The notes: a model not told the origin generated them from the sequence alone. A stretch of DNA of 64,000 nt from Sporosarcina sp. HYO08 (GCF_001563475.1 NZ_LPUT01000001.1:124001-188000), one strand, 5' to 3'; counted from the first letter of the stretch, positions 1 through 8,074 are shown. A program made the numbers and translations.

Positions 1-421
1 AATGTTGGAGCCATGCTACATCGATGGGTCCACCAACGATTTCGTAGTAATTGGAATCGCTTTGTATAATGATATTTTCATCTAGAAAGATCGTCAAGAC
101 ATTATGGTTATTATCTTTTAGACTAATACTATACCGAGGCTCGACGACATCAAAAATGACCTCTTCCTGTTTTAGTTTACGGATTTGGTAATTATCTAGA
201 AAGCTGATCAGATCATCAATTTTCCCCTCATCTTCAACCATCCACGTATTCGGAGTAGCGCCAGTAGTAGAAGGTTGATTGAATACAAGAGAAGTAAATT
301 CAGTATCGAGTGAACCGACGAAATCCCGAAAGTTTTTTTCATTGTATTCGGTGTAGGATTGAATCATAGCGTACGTTCCGCCGACCAATATGATGATGAG
401 CAGGAAAGCCCTCATTTTCAC
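1..421 (-). CDS. Hypothetical membrane-anchored protein, C-terminus cut by window edge
   Basis: An open frame runs off the left edge with no stop, giving at least 140 residues. It starts at a GTG preceded by AGGAGG with 8-nt spacing; an ATG two codons later is too far from that site. The N-terminus (MKMRAFLLIIILVGGTYA) is one hydrophobic segment, a membrane anchor or signal peptide without a lipobox cysteine. The rest is acidic and soluble-looking. I do not recognise the family. Being short, secreted and next to other small envelope genes, an extracytoplasmic role is likely but unproven. Confidence 0.7.
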   Translation of the reverse strand, partial: MKMRAFLLIIILVGGTYAMIQSYTEYNEKNFRDFVGSLDTEFTSLVFNQPSTTGATPNTWMVEDEGKIDDLISFLDNYQIRKLKQEEVIFDVVEPRYSISLKDNNHNVLTIFLDENIIIQSDSNYYEIVGGPIDVAWLQH

Positions 422-551
422 GTGTAATTCCTCCTGAAAATCGTTTCTACAGTATACGCAAATCAGACAGATAAAATTAGTAATCTGACCTCTGAAGATT
501 CAGAAACTAGTGTTATACTTAAATGAGGTATGAGAACGGGAGGGATGTGCA

Positions 552-1034
552 ATGGAAAATAAAGTAGTACATGCAATTCAAGATGATTATCCAGACGATT
601 TTGCCTGGTGTTTTGGATGCGGTCGTTTAAATGAAGGAGGATATCATTTTCGAACAGGTTGGCAAGGAGAGGAAACAGTTACTTTTTACGGGCCCGAACA
701 GAAACATATGGCGCTTCCTGGATTTGTTTATGGCGGCCTCATCGCGTCATTTATAGATTGTCATGGAACAGGATCTGCCGCACTTGCCCTACATCGGAAA
801 AACGGACATGAGCCGGGTAGCGGAGAGGAACCGCCTCGGTTTGTTACTGCCTCGTTACATGTGAATTATGTAAAACCGACGCCTCAAGGGAAAGGATTGA
901 AAGCGGTTGGGAAAGTGGAGGAAGTCCATCCAAAGAAATGGAAAGTAGCAGTGGATGTTTTTGCAGATGATGTACTCTGCGCAACTGGGGAAGTTGTCGC
1001 AGTCGTCATGCCCTCCACTTTTTTACAAAAATAA
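552..1034 (+). CDS. PaaI-like hotdog-fold thioesterase
   Basis: The 160-residue protein has the CFGCGRLNEGG segment near residue 20 and the following FxG...VYGGLIASFIDCHGTGSA helix typical of single-domain PaaI/YbgC-type acyl-CoA thioesterases. These hydrolyse CoA thioesters in the cytoplasm, usually as dimers or tetramers. The GGLIASFIDCH stretch is where the central hotdog helix and its acidic catalytic residue fall in the family; the substrate cannot be read from sequence. A GGGAGG site lies 7 nt before the ATG. The gene is monocistronic, diverging from the truncated gene to its left and closed by its own terminator. Confidence 0.8.
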   Translation: MENKVVHAIQDDYPDDFAWCFGCGRLNEGGYHFRTGWQGEETVTFYGPEQKHMALPGFVYGGLIASFIDCHGTGSAALALHRKNGHEPGSGEEPPRFVTASLHVNYVKPTPQGKGLKAVGKVEEVHPKKWKVAVDVFADDVLCATGEVVAVVMPSTFLQK

Positions 1035-1043
1035 ATAAATGTT

Positions 1044-1074
1044 AAAAGCACTGACTAACAATCAGTGCTTTTTT
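1044..1074 (+). terminator. Intrinsic terminator of the thioesterase gene
   Basis: An 11-bp perfect stem (AAAAGCACTGA / TCAGTGCTTTT) with a 7-nt loop is followed by a T-run, ten bases after the stop codon. Confidence 0.9.
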
Positions 1075-1159
1075 GATTTTCATTAAATACAAGATTAAAT
1101 GTGAAGCATTATTAAAATGAAAAATGTATGCAATCCGAATAGATGGGTAGACTGCTTGG

Positions 1160-1250
1160 GCGGAATCGGATTAACTTGACTTGGTAGTTGTTAATAGAGG
1201 AATTGCGAACGTCAATTGCCTCCGAATTAAGTTAAGCCTCCGATGATTTC
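1160..1250. repeat. Degenerate copy of a dispersed palindromic repeat
   Basis: Inverted arms TTAACTT (1171-1177) and AAGTTAA (1229-1235) bound about 50 bp. The right end carries AGTTAAGCCTCCG, identical over 13 bp to the right end of the element near 46965. This sits in the 415-bp stretch between the thioesterase terminator and the YusW-like gene, which otherwise holds only the small frame at 1278. Confidence 0.5.
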
Positions 1251-1277
1251 AATATACGTACCAAGGGGGGATTGAAT

Positions 1278-1391
1278 ATGAAAAATATAATTGACAGCTT
1301 TGGCGTCATTATAATGGTCATTATGGCTGGAAAACGTGAAAGTGATTTGATTGAAAAATTGGTGGAGGAAGGACGAACAAATAGGCTGTAA
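1278..1391 (+). CDS. Possible small protein (37 aa), unrecognised
   Basis: An intact 37-codon frame begins at ATG seven bases after a run of six G that could serve as ribosome binding site. The product has a short hydrophobic stretch (FGVIIMVIMAG) followed by a charged helix-like tail (KRESDLIEKLVEEG). I do not recognise it. It directly follows a repeat remnant, so it could be a relic rather than a gene. Only the binding site and the non-random composition support it. Confidence 0.3.
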   Translation: MKNIIDSFGVIIMVIMAGKRESDLIEKLVEEGRTNRL

Positions 1392-1489
1392 TCGAACAAT
1401 TTCGTAAAATACAGCTGCAAGATCCAATGTTTAACTTCTATGGAAAGAGGCAAAATTAATGGCATAGGACTTAGAAAGGTTGTGAAGCG

Positions 1490-1975
1490 ATGAAAAAGTT
1501 TACGGTAATTTCAGTAATCGCGTTGTCAGGTGTATTAATACTTGGCGCTTGCGGAGGGAAAAATACGAATACGACGCCAGAAACGACAAACCCGCCAGCT
1601 ACAAATGGACAAGGAAATACAACGACACAAGAAAACACAAATACTGTAAATGAAGCAACACATGATTATGGCTTTCAAAAATTTGATCTTGAAATCGATG
1701 TCGATGGCAAAGACGCGATTGATGTAGATTATAAGACGAGTGATATTGCGGATTCAGATTATGAAAATAAATTAACGAATATCAATGTAACTGGTGACGC
1801 GGCGATGGACGAGCTTCATAAATTATTTATGGAGTTAAATATTACAGCAAATAAAGCACAGCAAGAAATCATTGATCAAATCATGAAATACTTTAGCTTG
1901 GATTCGTATTCCAAGTTTGATCTTGAAGTAGACTTTAACGATGGGACAAAACTCAATATTGAAGATGTGAAGTAA
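1490..1975 (+). CDS. YusW-like lipoprotein
   Basis: A 161-residue lipoprotein precursor: Lys-Lys N-terminus, hydrophobic core and lipobox LILGAC with Cys21 as lipidation site. A Thr/Asn/Pro-rich linker (about residues 24-55) is followed by a folded domain that opens with FQKFDLEIDVDGKDAIDVDY and closes with FDLEVDFNDGTKLN. These paired FDLEVD strands are the signature of the YusW-like domain of Bacillus, whose function is unknown. It should be anchored on the outer face of the membrane. An AAAGG-type site precedes the ATG. It stands alone and ends in its own terminator. Confidence 0.8.
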   Translation: MKKFTVISVIALSGVLILGACGGKNTNTTPETTNPPATNGQGNTTTQENTNTVNEATHDYGFQKFDLEIDVDGKDAIDVDYKTSDIADSDYENKLTNINVTGDAAMDELHKLFMELNITANKAQQEIIDQIMKYFSLDSYSKFDLEVDFNDGTKLNIEDVK

Positions 1976-1980
1976 TTTAA

Positions 1981-2005
1981 AGGGGCTGCTGTTGCAGCCT
2001 TTTTT
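1981..2005 (+). terminator. Intrinsic terminator after the YusW-like gene
   Basis: The stem GGCTGC / GCAGCC with a 4-nt loop is followed by six T, starting six bases after the stop. Confidence 0.8.
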
Positions 2006-2020
2006 GACTTTAATGTAGAT

Positions 2021-2065
2021 AAAAAGCGAGGAACAAGTACCGAAATTGGCACTTGTTCTTCTTTT
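2021..2065 (-). terminator. Terminator of the erythromycin-esterase-family gene
   Basis: The arms GAACAAGT (2031-2038) and ACTTGTTC (2051-2058) form an 8-bp stem flanked by A-rich and T-rich sequence, so it could act in both directions. It lies directly beyond the leftward gene's stop. Confidence 0.7.
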
Positions 2066-3340
2066 CTATACATTCACTATAGGTGCCCCAACGTTAATCG
2101 GCTGTAAAGCCTTTGTTCGATCAATATAAATGAAGGCATCGTATCGGTTGCCAATTTGTGAAGGTACGTAGTTGCCATACATTTCAAATTCAGGGTTATA
2201 CACGACGCCAATCGCGCGATGTCCGATCCAATCTTGAAAGTATTTTCGATTTTCTTCCGTAAAAAGGAAAAGCTTATCTTGGCTGCCCATGCGATGAAGC
2301 AAGTCTTCCCAGGAATCTTGTTTAGCAGGGGGGACATTGACAATTTTATGTGGCAAGCCCCATTTTTCCGCTGCAATGACGGTACCGCGATGTGTACCAA
2401 ATCCTACTGTATAGATCTGATCTGGATGATATTGCTCACGAAGAATTTGACCAATATTTAACATACCTTCCGCTTTCATAGCTGTTGCCCGGGCATCCCC
2501 TATATGGGTGTTATGTTCCCACACAATCATTTTTGTATCTAAACCATGATGTGCACGAATTTCGTTAATCGCTTCTACCATATGTTCATCCCGAATATTC
2601 CACGAAGCGGCATTGTCTTGCATCATCGCTCTATAATAACTTTCAGCATTTTTGGCTACAAGCGCATTCATCTTAATATTTAAATCGGATTCCTCCGTAT
2701 CTTTATAATATTGCGGGTGCGACCGAATGGAAGCGAGCAGCTGGCTGACTTCGTCGATGCAATCTTGGGAAAAATGGACAGTTGAAATGGCATATTGTTC
2801 CGGATAGCGATTATACGGCTCAAAGCAAGAAAAAGCCTTTTTTGCTAATTCGAGATCCGCTCCCGCGGGATTTGTATCTGTCAAATACCGAATGATTTCA
2901 TCAATCGATTCCCATAAGCTGTATAAATCAATGCCATAAAAACCGACTTTTTGTATAGCTGTTTTATTCTGATTAAATTTTTTTAGCCAATTAATGAGAT
3001 TGGAGATTTCTTCATTTGCCCACATCCAAGTTGGCCAACGATGAAAAGCTTGCAGTGCTTGACCGACAATTTTATCACTTGTGGTATAATCTTTAATATA
3101 GCGATTTACCTTTTGAGCGGATGGCCAATCACCTTCCACTGCAATCGAGGTGAATCCTTTTTGTTCGATCAGCATTTTTGATAACCGTGCTCGTACTGTG
3201 TAAAACTCCGATGTGCCATGGCTTGCTTCTCCAAGACAGACAATTTTTGCATCGCCAATTGCTTCAAGTAAAGGAAGCAGATCATCGTCAGATTCAAAAG
3301 GAAGTGCATAACGTTTCATCGTATCGAAAGAAGATTGCAT
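2066..3340 (-). CDS. Erythromycin esterase family protein
   Basis: The protein of about 424 residues carries the EreA/EreB-type fold markers: CLGEASHGTSEFY near residue 37, VEGDWP, a central FYGIDLYSL and WEHNTHIGDARA in the second half. Characterised members hydrolyse the macrolide lactone ring using a catalytic His in such motifs, but many chromosomal relatives have no known substrate, so macrolide resistance must not be assumed. The in-frame GTG 45 bases upstream has no ribosome binding site. I prefer the ATG of MQSSFDTMKRY, with GAGG 11 nt away, though spacing is loose. It is transcribed leftward, divergent from the small membrane gene at 3419. Confidence 0.8.
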   Translation of the reverse strand: MQSSFDTMKRYALPFESDDDLLPLLEAIGDAKIVCLGEASHGTSEFYTVRARLSKMLIEQKGFTSIAVEGDWPSAQKVNRYIKDYTTSDKIVGQALQAFHRWPTWMWANEEISNLINWLKKFNQNKTAIQKVGFYGIDLYSLWESIDEIIRYLTDTNPAGADLELAKKAFSCFEPYNRYPEQYAISTVHFSQDCIDEVSQLLASIRSHPQYYKDTEESDLNIKMNALVAKNAESYYRAMMQDNAASWNIRDEHMVEAINEIRAHHGLDTKMIVWEHNTHIGDARATAMKAEGMLNIGQILREQYHPDQIYTVGFGTHRGTVIAAEKWGLPHKIVNVPPAKQDSWEDLLHRMGSQDKLFLFTEENRKYFQDWIGHRAIGVVYNPEFEMYGNYVPSQIGNRYDAFIYIDRTKALQPINVGAPIVNV

Positions 3341-3418
3341 ATAATTGGGTACCTCATTTCTTCGTTGTGCCAAAAGTATGCCCACATATCATTTCAATAT
3401 GTAAAGGAGGAGTTTTAA

Positions 3419-3646
3419 ATGGAACTAACGCCGATCCTCATCGTAGCCATCGTGATGACTGTCCCAATCGTAGCAATTTTCACGGAACATAATCGAAGAA
3501 TTACAAGAATGAAGGCAGAGTTTTTAAAAGAAGAAATTGAATTAGAAAAACTAAAACAACAAAATTATGTGCTTGAAACGGAAAAAATGAAGTTAGAATT
3601 AGATAAGATGAAACTTGAATATTCAACCAAGCAAAAAATCCATTAA
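3419..3646 (+). CDS. Small membrane protein with C-terminal coiled coil
   Basis: The product has 75 residues: one N-terminal membrane segment (ILIVAIVMTVPIVAIF) and a highly charged heptad-like helix rich in Lys, Glu and Leu to about residue 68. AAAGGAGG stands 8 nt before the ATG, so translation should be strong. The layout (single anchor plus cytoplasmic coiled coil) recalls PspB/PspC-associated stress proteins, but I cannot assign a family. The DUF4870 gene follows 72 bp later on the same strand, which suggests co-expression. Confidence 0.65.
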   Translation: MELTPILIVAIVMTVPIVAIFTEHNRRITRMKAEFLKEEIELEKLKQQNYVLETEKMKLELDKMKLEYSTKQKIH

Positions 3647-3718
3647 AACTTACTTGGAACTGAAACATCTCGAAGTCACATACGTATATGTAAATAGATG
3701 TATTTGGAGGTGTTTTAT

Positions 3719-4033
3719 TTGGAAAAAGTAGGAATGAAAGTATTAATTCATGCGAGTGCTTTTTTCGCTCCCTATCTCGTTCCTTTTTGTATTTTTCTAG
3801 TCGCTCATTTCACGGAAGACGAAGAGATTAAACGATTATCGATCCAGGCGATTCTATTCCAACTTGTCATGGGTCTTTTTGTTTTTATTTCAATCTTGCT
3901 CATCGTACTGATCATCGGCATTCCAATGGTCATTGCATTTGGCATTATGTGGATCATCGTGCCGATTATCGGAATCGTCAAAGCATTGAATGGTGAAGAT
4001 TATAACTATCCAATCGTAGGAAGATGGATTTGA
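3719..4033 (+). CDS. DUF4870-family membrane protein
   Basis: A 104-residue integral membrane protein with three predicted hydrophobic segments and the family ending IVKALNGEDYNYPIVGRWI. The start is taken as a TTG with GGAGG 8 nt upstream; an in-frame ATG 21 bases earlier lies before the ribosome binding site and is rejected. DUF4870 proteins have no established function and often sit near envelope-stress genes. The small coiled-coil membrane gene precedes it. A long imperfect hairpin follows 12 bp after the stop. Confidence 0.75.
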   Translation: MEKVGMKVLIHASAFFAPYLVPFCIFLVAHFTEDEEIKRLSIQAILFQLVMGLFVFISILLIVLIIGIPMVIAFGIMWIIVPIIGIVKALNGEDYNYPIVGRWI

Positions 4034-4045
4034 GGGGATGCCCCG

Positions 4046-4140
4046 AAAGTGCCAAGCACCACTAAACACTGTTAAAATAGAGTATCATTTTCTAATTTCG
4101 ATACTCTGTTTAGTGTTCAAGGTGCCTGGCACTTTGTTTA
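4046..4140. repeat. Long imperfect palindrome with GTGCCTGGCAC-type ends
   Basis: The outer arms AAAGTGCCAAGCACC and GGTGCCTGGCACTTT pair with one mismatch. Inside are AACACT/AGTGTT and AGAGTATC/GATACTCT, giving a three-tier hairpin of about 90 nt followed by a T-rich tract. It may terminate the DUF4870 transcript. The outer end recurs in the terminator at 61777-61796 and, more weakly, near 35294. Confidence 0.7.
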
Positions 4141-4225
4141 TTTTTTGGATTCAAACGGTTGTACTGTGAAGTTTTGCTTGGGACATACATATATATCTAG
4201 AAAGTCAAGGTATAGGTGGGATCCC

Positions 4226-4840
4226 ATGTTCTTTTTTTATAAGACGATGACGATATTTATTGGCAGTATTTTGATTGCAATCGGGTTAAATGTTTTTCTC
4301 GTACCTTTTGGATTAATGGAAGGCGGCGCACTTGGCATTAGTCTGGTATTCCATTATCTGTTCGGAACAAAGGTCGGCTTGACGTTTTTAATCATTAGTG
4401 CACCCATTTTTATGTTAGCATGGGTTTATTTCCGTAGATTTTTCTACAACGGCATTCACGGTATGCTTCTTTCTTCGATCATCATTGATTTTTTCTACCC
4501 GCTCCATCATTTGGGAGGGGAAACATTGACAACGCCATTGGTCAGTGCTGCAATCGGCGGCATTGTCATTGGAATGGGGATCGGTATTATGCTGAGGGCA
4601 GACATTAGTATCGGGGGAATCGATTTACTGGCGCAAATGATTGCGAAAAAACTGCATATAAATGCCGGTATTATGATTTTTTTACTGGATGCTTTAATTG
4701 TTGTTGTTGGCAGTCTTCTGGTCCATTCCATTTATTTAATTTACTCCATTACAACAGTTATTTTTGTAGGTATAACAGCCAGCTTCATTGTCGATCCGAA
4801 AAACATACTAAGACCAAACAAAAAAAGCGACCAAGTTTGA
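4226..4840 (+). CDS. YitT-family (DUF161) membrane protein
   Basis: The 204-residue protein has five or six hydrophobic segments and the repeated DUF161 pattern: GLMEGGALGISLVFHYLFG near residue 28 and ADISIGGIDLLAQMIAKKL near residue 128. It lacks the C-terminal DUF2179 domain of full-length YitT proteins, so it is a short form. Transport function is suspected for the family but not shown. The ATG is chosen because TAGGTGGG lies 5 nt upstream; earlier in-frame codons have no site. The last six codons lie inside a bidirectional terminator, so the C-terminus KKSDQV is encoded by the hairpin arm. Confidence 0.8.
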   Translation: MFFFYKTMTIFIGSILIAIGLNVFLVPFGLMEGGALGISLVFHYLFGTKVGLTFLIISAPIFMLAWVYFRRFFYNGIHGMLLSSIIIDFFYPLHHLGGETLTTPLVSAAIGGIVIGMGIGIMLRADISIGGIDLLAQMIAKKLHINAGIMIFLLDALIVVVGSLLVHSIYLIYSITTVIFVGITASFIVDPKNILRPNKKSDQV

Positions 4841-4867
4841 GAAGACTCAAACTTGATCGCTTTTTTT
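4821..4867. terminator. Bidirectional terminator embedded in two converging coding ends
   Basis: A stem of about 20 bp (AAAGCGACCAAGTTTGAG against CTCAAACTTGATCGCTTT, one mismatch) with a 4-nt loop, A-run on the left and T-run on the right. It overlaps the last codons and stops of both neighbouring genes, which converge with only 6 bp between them. Confidence 0.9.
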
Positions 4868-5218
4868 ACTTGTTTTACAGTTCACAAATCCTGTGTACGT
4901 GTCGATTGTGTTTGTCACAATCACAGCAAATGCAATAAGACCCATCACTGTATTCAAAATATACGTCGTTTTAGCAATGGACTGATCGTATAAGTTGGAT
5001 AGATACGGAATAAATTCCGGGGAAAAAATATTGGGATTCATGATGACCGCAAAAAGCAATGCAATCCACATGACATTGACGACTAAATTGCTGACAGCGT
5101 GTTTTAAAGTCCATTCGATCTCCTCGGATTTGTACGAAGTCATCAGCAGCTCTAGCATAATCATGACTAATGTGAAAGGGAAGTAAGCTAATAATGTTTC
5201 TCCATTAAAAATAGTCAA
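4847..5218 (-). CDS. Hypothetical membrane protein, 123 aa
   Basis: The protein has three to four predicted membrane segments (LAYFPFTLVMIMLELLM, LVVNVMWIALLFAVIM and a C-terminal ILNTVMGLIAFAVIVTNTI) and no family I recognise. The start is TTG, with AGGGG about 10 nt upstream. Its C-terminal KKSDQV is the same as that of the converging YitT-family protein because both are read from the arms of one terminator palindrome. It is a single gene, with 264 bp of AT-rich non-coding DNA before the next gene to the right. Confidence 0.6.
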   Translation of the reverse strand: MTIFNGETLLAYFPFTLVMIMLELLMTSYKSEEIEWTLKHAVSNLVVNVMWIALLFAVIMNPNIFSPEFIPYLSNLYDQSIAKTTYILNTVMGLIAFAVIVTNTIDTYTGFVNCKTSKKSDQV

Positions 5219-5482
5219 CTGTATTCAACCCCTTATACTTCTGATGAATGGATAGTATTCCCCAAAATATTGTAAATCAGTCATTCAATTCCATAGAACA
5301 TTAGCTGCTGGACGAGTTCTTCTATTCGTTTCTATTCCCGCTTGTTAATAATTTGAATCTTATTTCATCTATTTTTGATTAATTCATGGACCATTGGTGT
5401 GCTAACACAAGTATGGGAGCTTTTTTGAATGGATATACAAATAAGAGGGGGAGTCAACATTGTTATGTAACGTTAAGATATA

Positions 5483-6751
5483 ATGGGAATTGTCAGTTAT
5501 CGTTATGGTGATGAAAGGGAAGTGAGAATAATTACTACAATAAAAAAAACAATGCCTTTAGGAAATCCTGTTTATCCGATTATGTTTGCGATTGGAGGGT
5601 GTCACCTCCTAAATGATACATTGCAAGCCGTCATTCCAGCGATTTTCCCAATACTTGAGGCAGAACGGGGTTTTTCGTTTACACAATTAGGGTTCGTGCT
5701 TTTCGCATTAAATATGGTTGCCTCGGTTCTGCAACCTGTCATTGGCTACTATAGTGATCGGAAGCCAAGACCGTATGCTTTACCTTTTGGAATGGCATTT
5801 TCACTCATCGGAATCGGAGGAATCGCTTTCGCTGCGAATTATTGGCTAATCATTCTTTCAGTGATGCTGCTCGGTTTTGGTTCGGCTGTATTTCACCCAG
5901 AAGGATCACGTGTTTCCTATATGGCGGCAGGTTCCAAAAGAGGGCTGTCCCAGTCAATTTTCCAAGTTGGTGGAAATACTGGACAAGCTTTAGCTCCTTT
6001 AATTAGCGCTTTCATATTAGTTCCTTTAGGCCAAAGGGGAGCGGCGTTATTTATGATTGTAGCTGCAATTGCGATTTTCATTATGATGAAAATTTCTGCG
6101 TGGTATAAAAAACGATTGGAACAAGAAGAGCAGGGGAATCGAAAAAAAGTAATGCTTTCATCCATTGGTGTGTTAACACGTAAGCAAATTATGATTGCAC
6201 TTATTCTATTGCTTGTTGTCATTTTTGCACGTTCATTTTACGTGACAAACATGACGAGCTTTTACATATTTTATTTAATGGAGAATTATGGGTTGAAAAT
6301 TAAAGAAGGGCAATTGTATATTTTTATTTTTATGGCACTGGGTGCAATTGGAACATTTTTCGGTGGACCGATTGCGGATCGAATTGGCCGTAAAAATGTT
6401 ATCGTATTATCTCTTGTGTTACCGATTCCATTATGCATCGTACTTCCATATGTTCCACTTTGGATTGTGATCCCATTAATAGTCATAATTGGCTTTTTCA
6501 TCATGCTTAGTTTTTCAGTCACAGTTGTCTATGCACAAGAGCTTGTACCCAGTAAGATTGGCACAATGTCAGGCTTGACGGTCGGTCTTGCCTTTGGAAT
6601 GGGTGCGGTGGGCGCGGTTGTGATTGGAATGTTGATGGATCAGATTGGCATTGCGACGACAATGATCATCGTTTCCTTTTTGCCAGTTATTGGACTTGTC
6701 GGCTTGGCGTTACCAAAAGATGGGAAAATCACTTCAAAGGCTGCGATGTAA
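5483..6751 (+). CDS. MFS transporter, fosmidomycin-resistance (Fsr) type
   Basis: This 422-residue, 12-segment transporter matches the Fsr branch of the major facilitator superfamily: GGCHLLNDTLQAVIPAIFPIL, the VFHPEGSRVSYMAAG segment, and the loop motif GGPIADRIGRKN near residue 290. Fsr homologues are proton-driven drug exporters; the substrate here is unknown. The start is uncertain. The ATG at 5483 has no binding site of its own, overlaps a TATAAT-like hexamer, and overlaps as TAATG the stop of a seven-codon frame that does have a strong GAGGGGGAG site. Initiation might be coupled to that, or lie at GTG 5522 or ATG 5552. Confidence 0.8.
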   Translation: MGIVSYRYGDEREVRIITTIKKTMPLGNPVYPIMFAIGGCHLLNDTLQAVIPAIFPILEAERGFSFTQLGFVLFALNMVASVLQPVIGYYSDRKPRPYALPFGMAFSLIGIGGIAFAANYWLIILSVMLLGFGSAVFHPEGSRVSYMAAGSKRGLSQSIFQVGGNTGQALAPLISAFILVPLGQRGAALFMIVAAIAIFIMMKISAWYKKRLEQEEQGNRKKVMLSSIGVLTRKQIMIALILLLVVIFARSFYVTNMTSFYIFYLMENYGLKIKEGQLYIFIFMALGAIGTFFGGPIADRIGRKNVIVLSLVLPIPLCIVLPYVPLWIVIPLIVIIGFFIMLSFSVTVVYAQELVPSKIGTMSGLTVGLAFGMGAVGAVVIGMLMDQIGIATTMIIVSFLPVIGLVGLALPKDGKITSKAAM

Positions 6752-6755
6752 TTTA

Positions 6756-6784
6756 TCAACTGTGTTCACAACACTTGTTTTTTA
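6756..6784 (+). terminator. Probable terminator after the Fsr-type gene
   Basis: A short stem (GTGTT cac AACAC, extendable with a bulge) is followed by six T. It is weaker than the other terminators in the window. Confidence 0.5.
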
Positions 6785-6883
6785 CCTTTACATTTATTAT
6801 AATGATGAGTCGCCATTTTTTGATTCGGTAAACTTGACCGAAAATCGGGAATTTGGGTAACATAGGGAAAGAGGGTAAAACAG

Positions 6884-8074
6884 TTGGAACGTGAACAACA
6901 AAGAAAAATGATTATATTAATGGTGAATATGTTTATCGCCATCGGAAGTTTCGGTATTATTATTCCCATTTTGCCTGCCTACTTGTTATCGATCGGCCAG
7001 GCCGGAACGGCAGCGGGTTTGATGATTGCCATTTTTGCAGGCGCACAGTTTGTCATGTCGCCGATTGCAGGAAGATGGACAGATCGATATGGACGTCGCA
7101 TTATGATTATTGTAGGGTTAAGTATTTTGGCGATATCGATGTTTGTTTTTTATTTTTCTGATTCAATCGCCGTCCTGTACTTGTCTAGAATCATAGGGGG
7201 GATTGGTGCAGCCTTATTGGTACCGGCTATTTTTGCATATGTCGCAGACATTACGACACTTGAGCAACGTGCAAAAGGGAATAGCTACATATCGGCCTCG
7301 ATGTCTCTTGGCATTGTTGTGGGTCCTGGTATTGGCGGGTTTTTAGCAGATTACGGATTGAAAGTACCACTTCTTGTTTCGGCGATCGTTGGTGTATTTG
7401 CCGTCATTTTTTCAGCAGTTATGCTCGAAGAAAGCATGGACAAAGGCACTGTAACAGTTTCGGATGACAAGCCAACACCGATGGCAAAAGAGATCGCACA
7501 ATCATTTAGCAAACCTTATTTTATTCCACTCTTCATTGCGCTTGTTATGAGTTTCGGTCTCATGGCGTACGAGTCCGTGCTCGGTCTTTTTGTAGATAAT
7601 CAATTCGGTGCTTCACCGAAAGACATCGCGATTATGGTAACATCGACAGGTATTATTAGTGTCATTATTCAATTACTTGCAGTTGATTGGATTGTACGAC
7701 GTTTCGGAGAGTTAGCAGTGTTAAGTATTTTTCTTTGTGTCGCAGCGCTTGGCTTTTTAGTGTCGATCTTTGCGCCAAGTTATGTCTTGTTTTTTATCAT
7801 CACAATGATTATATTTTTATCAACGTCAATTTTAAGACCTGTTCTTACGACACTTGTTTCGAAGTTAGCGGGGAATGAACAAGGCTTTGCCATGGGGATG
7901 AATAATGCGTATATGAGCATCGGGAATGTGCTCGGTCCATTATTTGCCGGATTGTTGTATGATGTGCACATTTCACTCCCGTTCCTGTTAGGGTTTATTG
8001 TATTAACCGTGACGACATTGGTATCTGTTCTTTGGAAAGGACAGCGTAAATTGAAGGTACAGCAATCTCAATAA
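6884..8074 (+). CDS. MFS multidrug exporter, NorA/Bmr-like (DHA1)
   Basis: The 396-residue protein has 12 membrane segments. Motif A appears as GRWTDRYGRRIMI in the loop after segment 2 (near residue 62), and motif C as SLGIVVGPGIGGFLADYG in segment 5, the hallmark of drug/proton antiporters of the NorA, Bmr and Blt group. The substrate cannot be inferred. The start is TTG, 8 nt after AAAGAGGG. It is the second of three consecutive MFS genes, but a terminator-like hairpin precedes it and another overlaps its stop, so each probably has its own transcript. Confidence 0.85.
   Translation: MEREQQRKMIILMVNMFIAIGSFGIIIPILPAYLLSIGQAGTAAGLMIAIFAGAQFVMSPIAGRWTDRYGRRIMIIVGLSILAISMFVFYFSDSIAVLYLSRIIGGIGAALLVPAIFAYVADITTLEQRAKGNSYISASMSLGIVVGPGIGGFLADYGLKVPLLVSAIVGVFAVIFSAVMLEESMDKGTVTVSDDKPTPMAKEIAQSFSKPYFIPLFIALVMSFGLMAYESVLGLFVDNQFGASPKDIAIMVTSTGIISVIIQLLAVDWIVRRFGELAVLSIFLCVAALGFLVSIFAPSYVLFFIITMIIFLSTSILRPVLTTLVSKLAGNEQGFAMGMNNAYMSIGNVLGPLFAGLLYDVHISLPFLLGFIVLTVTTLVSVLWKGQRKLKVQQSQ

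Noticed and set aside
1227..1465. Two overlapping minus-strand frames of 66-77 codons
   Set aside because: They lie over the repeat remnant and the small plus-strand frame, lack binding sites and have no family resemblance.
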